DNA from: an uncultured Verrucomicrobiota bacterium
GTDB lineage: Bacteria; Verrucomicrobiota; Kiritimatiellia; CAIQIC01; Lenti-01
Assembly (NCBI GenBank): GCA_937872095.1
Contig: CALMNW010000064.1
Location: forward strand, 1 to 64,000
Direction: 5' to 3'
DNA: 64,000 nucleotides
Of the stretch, positions 20,324-30,144 are shown piece after piece. The first letter of the stretch is position 1. Each line of letters begins with the position of its first letter. The notes under the pieces were generated by a model that saw only the letters and a program-made list of their open reading frames with translations, had not been told where the DNA came from and did no database searches. Position numbers and translations under genes: made by a program.

Positions 20324-22024
20324 CTAGACGTTCACGACGCTCATCGCCTCTTCGATGCTGGTGACGCCTTGGCGGAGCTTGTCCAAGGCGTCTTCCTTCA
20401 GGGTGCGCAAACGGCCCGCGGCCCGCGCCGCCTGGTTGATTTCCGCCGTGGTCGCCTTGCGGGCGATCAACTCGCGGATCATGTCGTCGATCATCAAGAC
20501 CTCGAAAATGCCGATGCGCCCCTGGTAGCCGGTGTGCTGGCACCGGGCGCAGCCCTTGGCCTGCATGACGGTGAATTCCTCCTTTTCCGGCACGCCCCAG
20601 AACACGCGGGACTGGCGACCGGGTTCCGTGCGGACCGCGCAATGCGGACAGACCTTGCGGACCAGGCGCTGGGCGAAGGAAACCAGCAGGACCGAGGCGA
20701 CCAGGAACGGCTCGATCCCCATGTCGATCAGGCGGGTAATGGCGCCGGCCGCGTCGTTGGTGTGGACGGTGCTCAGCACCCGGTGCCCGGTCAAGGCGGC
20801 CTGGGTGGCGATGCGGGCCGTCTCGCCGTCGCGGATTTCGCCGACCATGATGACGTCCGGATCCTGGCGAAGAATCGAGCGAAGACCGGAAGCGAACGTC
20901 ATCCCGGCCTTGGTGTTGAGCTGCACCTGGCGAATCTTGGCCACCCGATATTCCACCGGGTCTTCGACGGTGATGATATGGATATCGGGTTGGTTGAGCT
21001 CCTTCAGCATGGCGTAGAGGGTGGTCGTCTTCCCGCTGCCGGTCGGTCCGGTGCTGAGGATCATGCCGTAGGGCGCCTCGATCACCCGCGCGAGCTGCTC
21101 GCGGTCGCGTTCCGACATGCCGAGATCGTCGAGCGAATAGTTGAACGCGCCCATGTCGAGGAGGCGCAATACCACGTTTTCCCCGTTGGTGGTCGGAATG
21201 GTCGAAACGCGGATGTTGATTTCCCGGTTGTCGAGCTTGACGGTGAACCGCCCGTCCTGGGGAACGCGCGAAACGGCGATGTCCATCTGCGCGAGGATCT
21301 TGATGCGGGATACGATGGACAGGTGGAGGCTCTTGGGCGGCGCGGGCACCTCGCGCAGCTTGCCGTCGATCCGAAACCGCAGCTGCACGAAGTTGGTTTC
21401 GGGACTGATGTGGATGTCGCTGGCGCCTTCCCGGACCGCCTGGGAAATGATCCAGTTCACCATGCGGACGACGGGCGCGCCTTCGGCCATGTTCTTCAGC
21501 GAACCCACCTCCACGTCTTCGGCCATGTTGGGCAGGACCGGCGCGGCGCCGGCCAGTTCGCCGATTTTCTCCGCCACGTCGCCGATGCCCGCGAAGCTGC
21601 CGTACAGGCCGTTGGTGAGCTGGTTGATTTCCCGATCCGTGCAAATGACGGGCACGACTTCGCAGCGCGTCAGCTGCTCGACGGCGTCGATGGCGTCGAG
21701 ATCGGTGGGATCGCTCATGCCGAGCATGAGCCGGCCGTCCCGGCGGTTCAGCGGGACCACCTTGAGGCGTTGGGCCAGATCGACGGGCAGGAGGTTGGAA
21801 AGCGCCATGTCGATGGGATAGCGTTCGGGATCGTAGCGCGAAACCCGGAGCTGATGCCCCAGCAATTCGACCACCTGGTCCTCGTGGATGATGCCCTTGC
21901 CGCAGAGATATTCCCCCAGCCGTTCGGTCGTCGACGCGCAGGCTTCCACCGCCTGGGCCAGCTGCTCGGCATCCAGTAGACCGGCATCCACCAGCATCTT
22001 TCCCAGTTTTGGCCTCGACCTCAT
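20324..22024 (-). CDS. pilB: Type IV pilus extension ATPase PilB/GspE with N-terminal MshEN domain
   Basis: GPTGSGKTTTLYAML, GEIRDGETARIATQAALTGHRVLSTVHTND, tetracysteine CPHC...CARC; two LGxxL MshEN motifs. Confidence 0.92.
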   Translation of the reverse strand: MRSRPKLGKMLVDAGLLDAEQLAQAVEACASTTERLGEYLCGKGIIHEDQVVELLGHQLRVSRYDPERYPIDMALSNLLPVDLAQRLKVVPLNRRDGRLMLGMSDPTDLDAIDAVEQLTRCEVVPVICTDREINQLTNGLYGSFAGIGDVAEKIGELAGAAPVLPNMAEDVEVGSLKNMAEGAPVVRMVNWIISQAVREGASDIHISPETNFVQLRFRIDGKLREVPAPPKSLHLSIVSRIKILAQMDIAVSRVPQDGRFTVKLDNREINIRVSTIPTTNGENVVLRLLDMGAFNYSLDDLGMSERDREQLARVIEAPYGMILSTGPTGSGKTTTLYAMLKELNQPDIHIITVEDPVEYRVAKIRQVQLNTKAGMTFASGLRSILRQDPDVIMVGEIRDGETARIATQAALTGHRVLSTVHTNDAAGAITRLIDMGIEPFLVASVLLVSFAQRLVRKVCPHCAVRTEPGRQSRVFWGVPEKEEFTVMQAKGCARCQHTGYQGRIGIFEVLMIDDMIRELIARKATTAEINQAARAAGRLRTLKEDALDKLRQGVTSIEEAMSVVNV

Positions 22025-22060
22025 CCGCTCTCGTCTCCTTGCGCGGCTCCGGAACCCCTC

Positions 22061-23623
22061 CTAGCGGCGGTCGGCGATGATCTTGGGGGTGATGAAGATC
22101 AGCGTCTCGTCGAACTTCTTCGCCTGGCTCTTGTTCTTGAACAGGGCGCCGATGCCGGGAATGTCCATCAGCCATGGAATGCCGGTATGGCTATCGCTGT
22201 CGCTTTCCAGGGACAGGCCGCCGATGACGACGGTTTCGCCGTTGCGCAGCAGCACCGTGGTGCTGGCGTTCTTCTTGTTGACCGGATATTCGCCTCCGGA
22301 TTCCGGCTTGGTTTCGTCGAACGATTCCTTGCGGGCGACGATCTGGACCCGCAGGAATTCCCCGTCCACCACGTGGGGGGTCACCTTCAGCTCCAAAACG
22401 GCTTCTTTCCATTCGACCGTCAGATCGCCTTCGTTGCCGGTGCCGGTGGTTTTGCGGTAGGCGCGCTCCTCGCCGCTGGCGATGACGGCTTCCTCGTTGT
22501 CGAGAGTGGCGATCGAAGGACTGGACAAGATCCGGATGTTGCCTTTCCGCTGCAGCGCGGTGAGCTGCATGGCGAGCAGTTCGCTGCCGCCGATCTTCTC
22601 CGAGACCAGGCCGAGCGTCATGCCCACGGGCGTGAGCGCGGCGCCGGCTTGGGCGTATTGGGCCGGGAAATCGGAATTGTAGCCTCCGGCGGTGGCGCCG
22701 CGGCCGCCGATCGTCGTCAGCCGCCCGTCGTCCAACCGGGCCGAGTGAACGCCCCACTGCACCCCGAGCTGGCGCGCGGTATCCCGCGTCGCTTCCACGA
22801 TCCGCGCTTCGATGTGCACCTGCGCCTTCGCCCGGTCGAGCTGGTCGACCAGCGCGACCACTTTGGCCACGTCGTCGCGGATCGCATGCACGATGATCGC
22901 GTTGTTGTCTTCGTCGATGGACACGCTGGCCCGCGGGCCGGCCGCGGCGCCGTCGGCCCCGCTCCCCGGAACCGTCGCCGCCAGCAACGCCTTCACCGTG
23001 GCCCCGATGCTTTTCGCCTTCGAATACTTGATCGGGATCACTTGGATCAACATGGGCTCGACCTTGCGCTTTTCGGCCTTCACGTCTTCGCGCTGCTTGA
23101 GGACCGTTTCCATCTCGAGGCTGCGGCGCATGTCGTCGAGGGTCATCACCCGCAACACGTCGCCTTCCCAGGCGTAGGCCAACCCGGCGGAAATGATCAC
23201 GCTGCGGAAAGCCTGGTCCCAGGGCACGTCTTTGAAGGCGAAACTGACCTTGCCTTTCACCTGCGGGCTGACGAGCATGTTGACGCTGGCCGCCTTGGCC
23301 AGCGTGCGCAACACCATGGCCACGTCGGCTTCGTCGGTCAGCGCCAGATCGCTGATGAGGTTGGTCGGCAGCGCCGGTTCCGCCAGGACCCGGGCCAGCG
23401 CCTTCTGTTCCATGGGCGCGGTGGTCAACGCCGGCGGCAAGCCGGCTTTGGCCGGGCGCACCGGCGCCGGCGGCGTTTCTCCCGGCGGACGCCATTCGCT
23501 CAATCCGGGTGGCTTGTGGACGACGGTGGTGGATGGAGCCGCGCAGCCGGCCAGAATCGCGGCCAGCAGCAGGACGGAACCGATCGTGGGTCCGGAATAT
23601 CGCCGGCAGGATGACGTTTTCAT
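22061..23623 (-). CDS. pilQ: Type IV pilus secretin PilQ/GspD
   Basis: Signal/lipobox LLAAILAGC; secretin N1 and C-terminal secretin signature (GETVVIGGL...PGIGALFKN). Confidence 0.92.
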   Translation of the reverse strand: MKTSSCRRYSGPTIGSVLLLAAILAGCAAPSTTVVHKPPGLSEWRPPGETPPAPVRPAKAGLPPALTTAPMEQKALARVLAEPALPTNLISDLALTDEADVAMVLRTLAKAASVNMLVSPQVKGKVSFAFKDVPWDQAFRSVIISAGLAYAWEGDVLRVMTLDDMRRSLEMETVLKQREDVKAEKRKVEPMLIQVIPIKYSKAKSIGATVKALLAATVPGSGADGAAAGPRASVSIDEDNNAIIVHAIRDDVAKVVALVDQLDRAKAQVHIEARIVEATRDTARQLGVQWGVHSARLDDGRLTTIGGRGATAGGYNSDFPAQYAQAGAALTPVGMTLGLVSEKIGGSELLAMQLTALQRKGNIRILSSPSIATLDNEEAVIASGEERAYRKTTGTGNEGDLTVEWKEAVLELKVTPHVVDGEFLRVQIVARKESFDETKPESGGEYPVNKKNASTTVLLRNGETVVIGGLSLESDSDSHTGIPWLMDIPGIGALFKNKSQAKKFDETLIFITPKIIADRR

Positions 23624-24114
23624 TTCGACTCCCTTGTTTCTTTGGCCGTTTGCAAAGCCACGGTGATGCGGCGGCCGCCGCTGCCGGAAACGAGTTCCAC
23701 GTGGTCCGGATGGATCGACTCCACGCGGAAATCGGTCTGGGCGACCGGTTCCGAAACCCGGTATTCGCGGCCGTTGAGGATGGCGAACTGCTGCGATCCG
23801 ATCTGGACGAATCCCGTGTAGAAGAATTGCTGGACCGGTTCTTCGACCGCCGTGGCCAACGCTTCCCGGTCGATGAACGGGCTCTTCGCCCAGGCGGCAA
23901 TCGCTTCGTTCAAGACCATCCGTTCCCGTTCGCTCAACCGCAACGGAACCATCCGCGCCCGCTGCTGGTCCGCGAAGGTGCGGATTTCGGCCTGCAACAG
24001 GGTGCTCCTCTGCGCGGCGCGGTTTTTTTGGCAATAGCCCGCGCCCAAGGTCGCCGCGCCCCAGACGGCGGCGCCCGCCATCGCCGCGATCAACACGCGT
24101 TCTCGGGTTGTCAT
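23620..24114 (-). CDS. Pilus assembly protein, PilP-like position
   Basis: TM anchor, small periplasmic domain, overlapping order M-N-O-P-Q. Confidence 0.5.
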   Translation of the reverse strand: MTTRERVLIAAMAGAAVWGAATLGAGYCQKNRAAQRSTLLQAEIRTFADQQRARMVPLRLSERERMVLNEAIAAWAKSPFIDREALATAVEEPVQQFFYTGFVQIGSQQFAILNGREYRVSEPVAQTDFRVESIHPDHVELVSGSGGRRITVALQTAKETRESK

Positions 24115-24659
24115 GGCGCGCCTCCTTCCAAAGCCAGCCGCGTCCATACGCCGTATTCTTCCTGAAGCGCTTCCCGTTTGACTTCGAGCCGTTCGATCCG
24201 TTCCAGCACCGGCATCTGCGCCAGTCCCATCAGGAACGCCTTGAATTGCCGATAGGGTCCGGACGCATGCAGTTCGACCGCCAGATAGCGGCGATCCAAG
24301 GCGTCGGCCTCGACGCGCGGGCTGACCGCGCTGAGCTGCATCTGGCTGTGGGTGGCCACGGCCATGAAGCGTTCGGGAATGCCGGTGACGTCGGCCTCGG
24401 ACAGCTTGTCGGGAACGGGCAGCGCCAGTCCCGGCCACTGGGCGGGGTTGTCCAGATCGGTCAATTCCACGTACAGCGGATGCAGGACCCGGAGTTCGTC
24501 CAGGCGGGCGCGGGCGGCGGCGATTTCGCGGTTCAACCGGAACCAGTTCCGCACCGGCCCGTACAGATTGGTCCCGGCCAACAGCAACAAGGCGACGATG
24601 GCCAGATAGCCGATGCCGCTCAGAACCCCGTTGCCGCGGAGGCGAACGCGCGTTTTCAT
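24111..24659 (-). CDS. PilO-like protein
   Basis: Single TM plus coiled coil and ferredoxin-like region; position in cluster. Confidence 0.6.
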   Translation of the reverse strand: MKTRVRLRGNGVLSGIGYLAIVALLLLAGTNLYGPVRNWFRLNREIAAARARLDELRVLHPLYVELTDLDNPAQWPGLALPVPDKLSEADVTGIPERFMAVATHSQMQLSAVSPRVEADALDRRYLAVELHASGPYRQFKAFLMGLAQMPVLERIERLEVKREALQEEYGVWTRLALEGGAP

Positions 24660-26413
24660 GAAGAGCCGCCTTTCTTTTCCCCGAGCGCGGGCAGCACCCG
24701 CGATTCCCCGCCGAGATCGTCCATCTTCATTTCCAGATCGAACAGCAGAACCTGTTCCCCGCCCTCGCGACCTTCTTCCGAACGGTTCAGCCAAACCCGT
24801 TCGAACATCTCGGCGCCTTCCAGCCGCAGGACGTAGGACGCCAACTTGGATTCCTGGGAGCCGGGCGATCCCAGCACCATGCCTTGCAGCTGAATGCGGA
24901 TCTTGGGGGCGGCGGCCTCGGTATCTTTGCTTCTCTTGCCGGTCTTGGGCCCCGCATCCCGTTCGAGCACGATGGAGGTGAGCCGGATGTCCCGCGGAGT
25001 TTCCAGGGCCAATTGGTTCAATGCCGCCGCCGGCAAGCTGCGGGCGGCCATGCTTTTCATCTGCAGGCTGTTGGCCGTCGCTTCGCGCAGCATGGCTTGG
25101 ATCATCGCCCGGTCCGGATAGGGAGCGTATTGGCGGATTTGCGATTGGACGCTTTCCAATTCTGATCGCAGGCAGTGGTTCCGGCGACCGATCCAGCCGC
25201 CCGTGGCGGCCAGCACGATCAGACCGGCGATTCCCACGACGCCGCCGGCCAGCCGCCAGCGGGCGCGGCGCGCTTCCTGCGCCCGCTCCACGTAGGTGTG
25301 CAGCAAATTGGGCGTGTGCGCCGGATCCGAAAACGCCGCGCCCAACGCCACCGCCATCATGCCGGCTTCCTCCGGCCCCTCCGGCGGCTTCACACCCGCC
25401 TCCAACAGGCCCGGTCGGAACAAATCCAGCGGCAAACTGGCCAGCCCGAGCTTGACGCCCAGTTCCTTGACCAGACCCGTCAGTCCCGCCATGGATCCCG
25501 CCACGTAGATGTTCTGGATCTCTTCATCGCTCTTGCCGGCCAAATAGGCGGTAATCGAACGCTCCACCTGCTGGATCAGGCGATCGAAAGCGACATGGAC
25601 GGTTTCGGCGATCCGGACGGTCTCGTCGGGAACCGGTTCGGCCAGCGGTTCCGGAGAAGGCGCGGCGGCGAGGGCCTCGCGGATCGCCTGATAGGTCCGG
25701 GCCGGCGACCAATCCGGATGGCGGTCCCGCAAGACGTCGAGCATGACGTTCATGCCCGTCTTGAACACGCGGTGCGCCACCACCTGCTTGCCCTTGAAAA
25801 ACAGCAGGGACGACGAATTGCCCCCCACGTACAAGCCCAGCGCGGGCCCCGCCGCAGCCAGCGGACGGATGCCGAACAGATTCCGCAGCGCGAACGACGA
25901 GATCGCGATGCCGTCCACCGGATATCCGGCGGCGGCGAACAGATCCACGATCGCCTGGGCGTCGCTTTTCGCCACCGTGTAGGCCGTCGCTTCCGTCGTT
26001 TTCTTCGACGCCCCCGGAGTGGAGGCTTCGCTCTCCACGTCGTAGTCGAAAATCGTCTGCTTGGGATCGAAGGGAATTTCCTTGCGGAACGTCCAATAGA
26101 CCAGATTCGACAACTGGCGCGGACGCACGCGGGGCAACGACAGGAATCTCACCTGCAGGCTCGGCAGCGGTCCCACCACCCAGATGGATGCGCGGCGGAA
26201 CGCGGAATGGTATTCGGCCAGGTTCTTCTTCAAGAAGGCCGGAAATTCCGGCGAATCCGGCGACAAGCCGGCGGGATAGGACACGCAAGACCATCGGGCC
26301 ACGCGGCCCCGGCTCACCTCCGCCACCCGCAGGGAATCGATGTCCAGATGGACGCCTACGACGCAACGCCCCCCTTGCTCCTGAAGATCCGCCGAAGAAT
26401 CGATTGTGCTCAT
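24656..26413 (-). CDS. PilM-PilN fusion protein
   Basis: Actin-like PilM region (VVGVHLDIDSLRVAEV..., GLYVGGNSSSLLFFKG) followed by one TM and a PilN-like region. Confidence 0.75.
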   Translation of the reverse strand: MSTIDSSADLQEQGGRCVVGVHLDIDSLRVAEVSRGRVARWSCVSYPAGLSPDSPEFPAFLKKNLAEYHSAFRRASIWVVGPLPSLQVRFLSLPRVRPRQLSNLVYWTFRKEIPFDPKQTIFDYDVESEASTPGASKKTTEATAYTVAKSDAQAIVDLFAAAGYPVDGIAISSFALRNLFGIRPLAAAGPALGLYVGGNSSSLLFFKGKQVVAHRVFKTGMNVMLDVLRDRHPDWSPARTYQAIREALAAAPSPEPLAEPVPDETVRIAETVHVAFDRLIQQVERSITAYLAGKSDEEIQNIYVAGSMAGLTGLVKELGVKLGLASLPLDLFRPGLLEAGVKPPEGPEEAGMMAVALGAAFSDPAHTPNLLHTYVERAQEARRARWRLAGGVVGIAGLIVLAATGGWIGRRNHCLRSELESVQSQIRQYAPYPDRAMIQAMLREATANSLQMKSMAARSLPAAALNQLALETPRDIRLTSIVLERDAGPKTGKRSKDTEAAAPKIRIQLQGMVLGSPGSQESKLASYVLRLEGAEMFERVWLNRSEEGREGGEQVLLFDLEMKMDDLGGESRVLPALGEKKGGSS

Positions 26414-26453
26414 CGCGGCCTCCTGCTCGTTCGCTCGCCTGTCGTGCGCAGCC

Positions 26454-28586
26454 TCATTTCGCCCATACGTCCATGGCCAGTTCGTTGGCCTTTTCTTCGT
26501 ATTCCGCGGCCCCTTCCACGTCGCCCGCGGCCTGGCAATAGCGCATCATGGTGCGCATCACGACCAGCGCGTCGCCTTTGGGCAGGCCGCTTTTTTCGGC
26601 CAAGACCACCGCCCGCTGCAACAGCGGTCCGGCCTCGTCCAGTCGCCCTTGCTCCATCAGGAGCAAGGCGAGGTTGTGCAGCGGCACCACCAAATCGCCC
26701 GGATGCCGATCCGGATGCCGTTCGTAAATGTGGATGGCCATCCGGTAGAGCTCTTCCGCCTTCGCCGGACGCTGCTGTTCGCGACAGACGCGGGCCCAGC
26801 CGTTCAGCGCCGCGGCATGGCGGGGATGGGTATCGCCCAGCGCCGCGGAAAAACGCTGCGCCGCTTCTTCGTAGTACGACGCGGCGGAATCCAGGTCGCC
26901 CCCGGCCCAAGTCACTTCCGCCAAATGCTGGTAAAGCGTGCCGGCCGTCGCGCCGGTCCGGCCGCTGGTCCGTTCCAAGACCACCAACGCACGGCGATAC
27001 ATTTCCTCCGCCTGGTCCAGCTTGCCTTCCGACTGCAGCACGAGCCCCACGTCGTTCAGGGAGCCGATCAGCGCCTCGTTGTCCTCGGGTCCCAATTGTT
27101 CCCGAAGCGCCCGCCCCTCCCGAACCAGATTCTCATCCTGCAGTTGTACGCGCAGGCGCCGCAGGTCGTCCGCCGCTTTCATTTTTTGCTCCTCGGCCTC
27201 TCGCAGGGCTTCCTTGAGTTGCGCCCGGACCTCGGCCAATTCCTCCGTCTGCTCTTCTTCTTCTTTCTGGAGCTTCTGGAACTTGGCGATCAACTGCGCA
27301 TATTGCCGTTCCTTCGCTTCCAACCGCTGGGCTTGGCCCTCCTGTTTCTTTTCCAGCGCCGCGGCGGCGGCCGCTTGGCGCTCCAGCTGGGAACGCAGGA
27401 CGTCCATTTCGTCCCGCTGCTTTTTCTGCGCCGCGGCGATTGCTGCTTCTTCGGCCCGGCCCCGAGCTTTCTGCTCGGCGGCTTCCGCTTCCCATCGCTT
27501 CGCTTGCTCTCCGGAACGAGCCAGCGCTTTCTCCAATTCCTGCGCGCGCGCCGCCGCTTTCGCGTTCTCCCGCTCCAACGCCTGGACACGGGCTTCCGCC
27601 GCCGCCTTCGCCCGGACTTCCTTTTGCACAGCCGCGAGTTCGGCTTTCGTTCGGTCCAGCTGCTGGCCGGCTTGCGCCAGCGCTTTCTCCTTCTCCGCCA
27701 AACTCTCGCTCAGCGCGGCCCGCTCTTTTTCGTTCCGGACATCCTGCTCCTGCGCCACCCGCGCCTGCTCCGCCTGTTGGCGCTCCAGCGCCGCGACCGC
27801 CCGGCTTTTCTCCGCCGCCAACGCTTTCTCCAGTTCCTGCTCGCGCGCCGCCGCCTTCGCCTGGCCCTGCTTTTCCGCGGCCGCGAGTTCGGCTTTCGTT
27901 CGGTCCAGTTGCCGACCGGCCTGCGCCAGCGCTTTTTCCAATTCCTGCGCGCGCGCCGCCGCTTTCGCGTTCTCCCGCTCCAGCGCCTGGACGCGGGCGG
28001 CCGACGCCTGCCGGGCCGCTTCCGTTTTTTCCAGCGCCTGGGCCTGTTTCTTCAGGGATTCCTCGCTGGCTTGCGCCGCCGACTGATTCAGGCTTTGCGC
28101 GTCGGCCAAAGCCCTTTGGAACCGATCCGCATCCGCCTGGGTCTTGCGGATTCGCTCCGTCAACGCCGCGACCGATTCCGACTTCTTCTCCAATTGTTTC
28201 GCCAGATCGGCAGCCCGGCCCGCCGTCTTTTCGGCCGCGTCGCATTTCTTCCGCAGCTGCTCGACGTCCTGGCGGCTGGCGTTCAACTGATTCTGGGCGG
28301 CTGACAGATCGGCCGTCGCCTTTTCCCGGAGTTTCGTTTCCCGAGCCAGCGATTTTTCCAGTTCCGCCGCCTTGGCGCGCGCGGCCCCCAGCTCCCTTTT
28401 CGGAGACGGCTCTTTCGTCGGGGCCGGGGCGGCCGTCTTTTCCGCCGGCGACGCCGCGGGAACGTCCCAGACCACCGGTTCGGAGGCCTCGCCGCCGCGA
28501 CCCCGACCGCCGTATCCCAACAGCAAAACGGCTCCTGTGAAAACGAAGATCAACGGAATCCGGCGGCCTCGTTTCATCGGTTTCAT
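26454..28586 (-). CDS. Long coiled-coil / TPR protein
   Basis: Signal-like N-terminus, about 450 aa of heptad-rich coiled coil, C-terminal TPRs (ALIGSLNDVGLVLQSEGKLDQAEEMYRRAL). Confidence 0.8.
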   Translation of the reverse strand: MKPMKRGRRIPLIFVFTGAVLLLGYGGRGRGGEASEPVVWDVPAASPAEKTAAPAPTKEPSPKRELGAARAKAAELEKSLARETKLREKATADLSAAQNQLNASRQDVEQLRKKCDAAEKTAGRAADLAKQLEKKSESVAALTERIRKTQADADRFQRALADAQSLNQSAAQASEESLKKQAQALEKTEAARQASAARVQALERENAKAAARAQELEKALAQAGRQLDRTKAELAAAEKQGQAKAAAREQELEKALAAEKSRAVAALERQQAEQARVAQEQDVRNEKERAALSESLAEKEKALAQAGQQLDRTKAELAAVQKEVRAKAAAEARVQALERENAKAAARAQELEKALARSGEQAKRWEAEAAEQKARGRAEEAAIAAAQKKQRDEMDVLRSQLERQAAAAAALEKKQEGQAQRLEAKERQYAQLIAKFQKLQKEEEEQTEELAEVRAQLKEALREAEEQKMKAADDLRRLRVQLQDENLVREGRALREQLGPEDNEALIGSLNDVGLVLQSEGKLDQAEEMYRRALVVLERTSGRTGATAGTLYQHLAEVTWAGGDLDSAASYYEEAAQRFSAALGDTHPRHAAALNGWARVCREQQRPAKAEELYRMAIHIYERHPDRHPGDLVVPLHNLALLLMEQGRLDEAGPLLQRAVVLAEKSGLPKGDALVVMRTMMRYCQAAGDVEGAAEYEEKANELAMDVWAK
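27520..27593 (+). repeat. Intragenic 74-nt direct repeat, copy 1
   Basis: 71/74 identical to 27925-27998, offset 405 bp (135 codons). Confidence 0.85.
27925..27998 (+). repeat. Intragenic 74-nt direct repeat, copy 2
   Basis: See copy 1. Confidence 0.85.
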
Positions 28587-29719
28587 TCTGCGCCTCCTCG
28601 GGTCTTCCAGGTGTTCACGGGGGACGTCCCCTCGCCTTCGGCCGAACCGGCCTCCGGCATGTAGACGCCCAGCATGCGGGCGAGTTCCCGCGGACGGGGC
28701 GATCGTTCGATCGCCAAGTCCTGGTCGATCTTCCCTTCGCCCACGAGCCGCCGGAGCGACTCGTTCATCGTCATCATGCCTTCCGTCCGGCCGGTTTGGA
28801 TGACCGAATAGATCTGCTGGAGCTGCCGTTCGCGGATCAGGTTGGCGATGGCGTTGTTCATGCGCAGCACTTCGCAGGCCAGCACGCGGTGCGATTGGTC
28901 CGTCGTCAGCAGCAACGCCTGCGAAATGATGCCGGACAGCACCATGGAAAGCTGCGTGTAGACCTGCTGCTGGTGGGCCGGCGGGAAGATGTCCACGATG
29001 CGGTTGATGGCGTGCGTCGTGTCCTGCGTGTGCAAGGTGCCGAAGATCAGGTGGCCGGTTTCCGCCAGCGTCAGCGCCAACTGCATCGTCTCGAGATCGC
29101 GCATTTCCCCGACCATGATCACGTCCGGCGACTGGCGGAACACCGCCTGCAGCGCCACGGCGAACGACGGGGCGTCGTCGTGGATTTCCCGCTGTTCGAT
29201 GAGGCTCTTGCCGTGCGCGTGCAGATACTCGATGGGATCTTCGAGGCAGACGACGTGCTCCGACCGGTTCCGGTTGATGTATTCGATCATCGCGGCCAGC
29301 GTGGTGGATTTGCCGCTGCCGGCCGGGCCCGTGACCAGCACCAGCCCGTGCGGACAAAGCGCGAACTGCTGGACGACGGGCGGCAAGCCCAGCTCGCCGA
29401 ACGACGGTATCCGGTAGGGAATCAGTCGCGCAACCAGCGCGAGGGTTCCGCGCTGGTAGAACACGTTGAACCGAAACCGATTCAGTCCCGGAAATCCTTT
29501 CGAGAGATCCACGCTGCGCTTGTTTTCGAGAATGGCCCGTTGGGCCTCGTTGAGCACCGACAGCCCCAGCGTTCTCGTTTCCTCCTCTTCCAGCGGACGA
29601 TCCCCCACGGAGTGCATCACGCCCAGAATCTTGAGTTTGGGGGGCGCGCCGCAGGTGAGAATCAGATCGGAACCGCCGGAGGAAGACACCTTTCCGAGCA
29701 ACTCTTCTATTGTCCACAT
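28583..29719 (-). CDS. PilT/PilU-family ATPase, second copy
   Basis: GPAGSGKSTTLAAMIEYIN, GEMRDLETMQLALTLAETGHLIFGTLHT; start at MWTIEELL. Confidence 0.9.
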   Translation of the reverse strand: MWTIEELLGKVSSSGGSDLILTCGAPPKLKILGVMHSVGDRPLEEEETRTLGLSVLNEAQRAILENKRSVDLSKGFPGLNRFRFNVFYQRGTLALVARLIPYRIPSFGELGLPPVVQQFALCPHGLVLVTGPAGSGKSTTLAAMIEYINRNRSEHVVCLEDPIEYLHAHGKSLIEQREIHDDAPSFAVALQAVFRQSPDVIMVGEMRDLETMQLALTLAETGHLIFGTLHTQDTTHAINRIVDIFPPAHQQQVYTQLSMVLSGIISQALLLTTDQSHRVLACEVLRMNNAIANLIRERQLQQIYSVIQTGRTEGMMTMNESLRRLVGEGKIDQDLAIERSPRPRELARMLGVYMPEAGSAEGEGTSPVNTWKTRGGAE

Positions 29720-29760
29720 ATGACGGCCTCCAGCTTTTGGAGTACGACCCGCCGTCAAGT

Positions 29761-29785
29761 TCTGCAAACGGTTTGCAATTAAATT
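29761..29785. promoter_or_regulatory. Two overlapping palindromes, TGCAAACGGTTTGCA and GCAATTAAATTGC
   Basis: Perfect dyads sharing TTGCA, about 45 bp upstream of the pilT2 operon start; first resembles LacI/GalR operators. Confidence 0.5.
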
Positions 29786-30144
29786 GCGGTTAGATTTTTC
29801 CGGCGTAAAACAATTTTTACCGTTTCCGCACCAAGCGCTTACACGGATCGCTTTTCGCGCCAATCCCGCCGAACCCGCCGCACGAAAAGCCCCATTTCAT
29901 GCGGGGAATTCCACTCCGGCGCGGAATGTTTTAAATCGGTGAGTCTCGCAAGCGGCGCGAGATATGTTCCCCGTGTTTTTCGAACCGCGATGCCCCGCAA
30001 TCCGTTAGGATGCGGCCGTTGTTTGAACTGGCGGCATCGAAATCTGGAGCTTGCCCGCGACGGCTCTTCGGTTGCCGCGCTCAGCCGGCGCGGCGTCCGC
30101 GAACAACGAGATCTGGCGCCCCCCCCTTGCGCACGGCCGGATGA

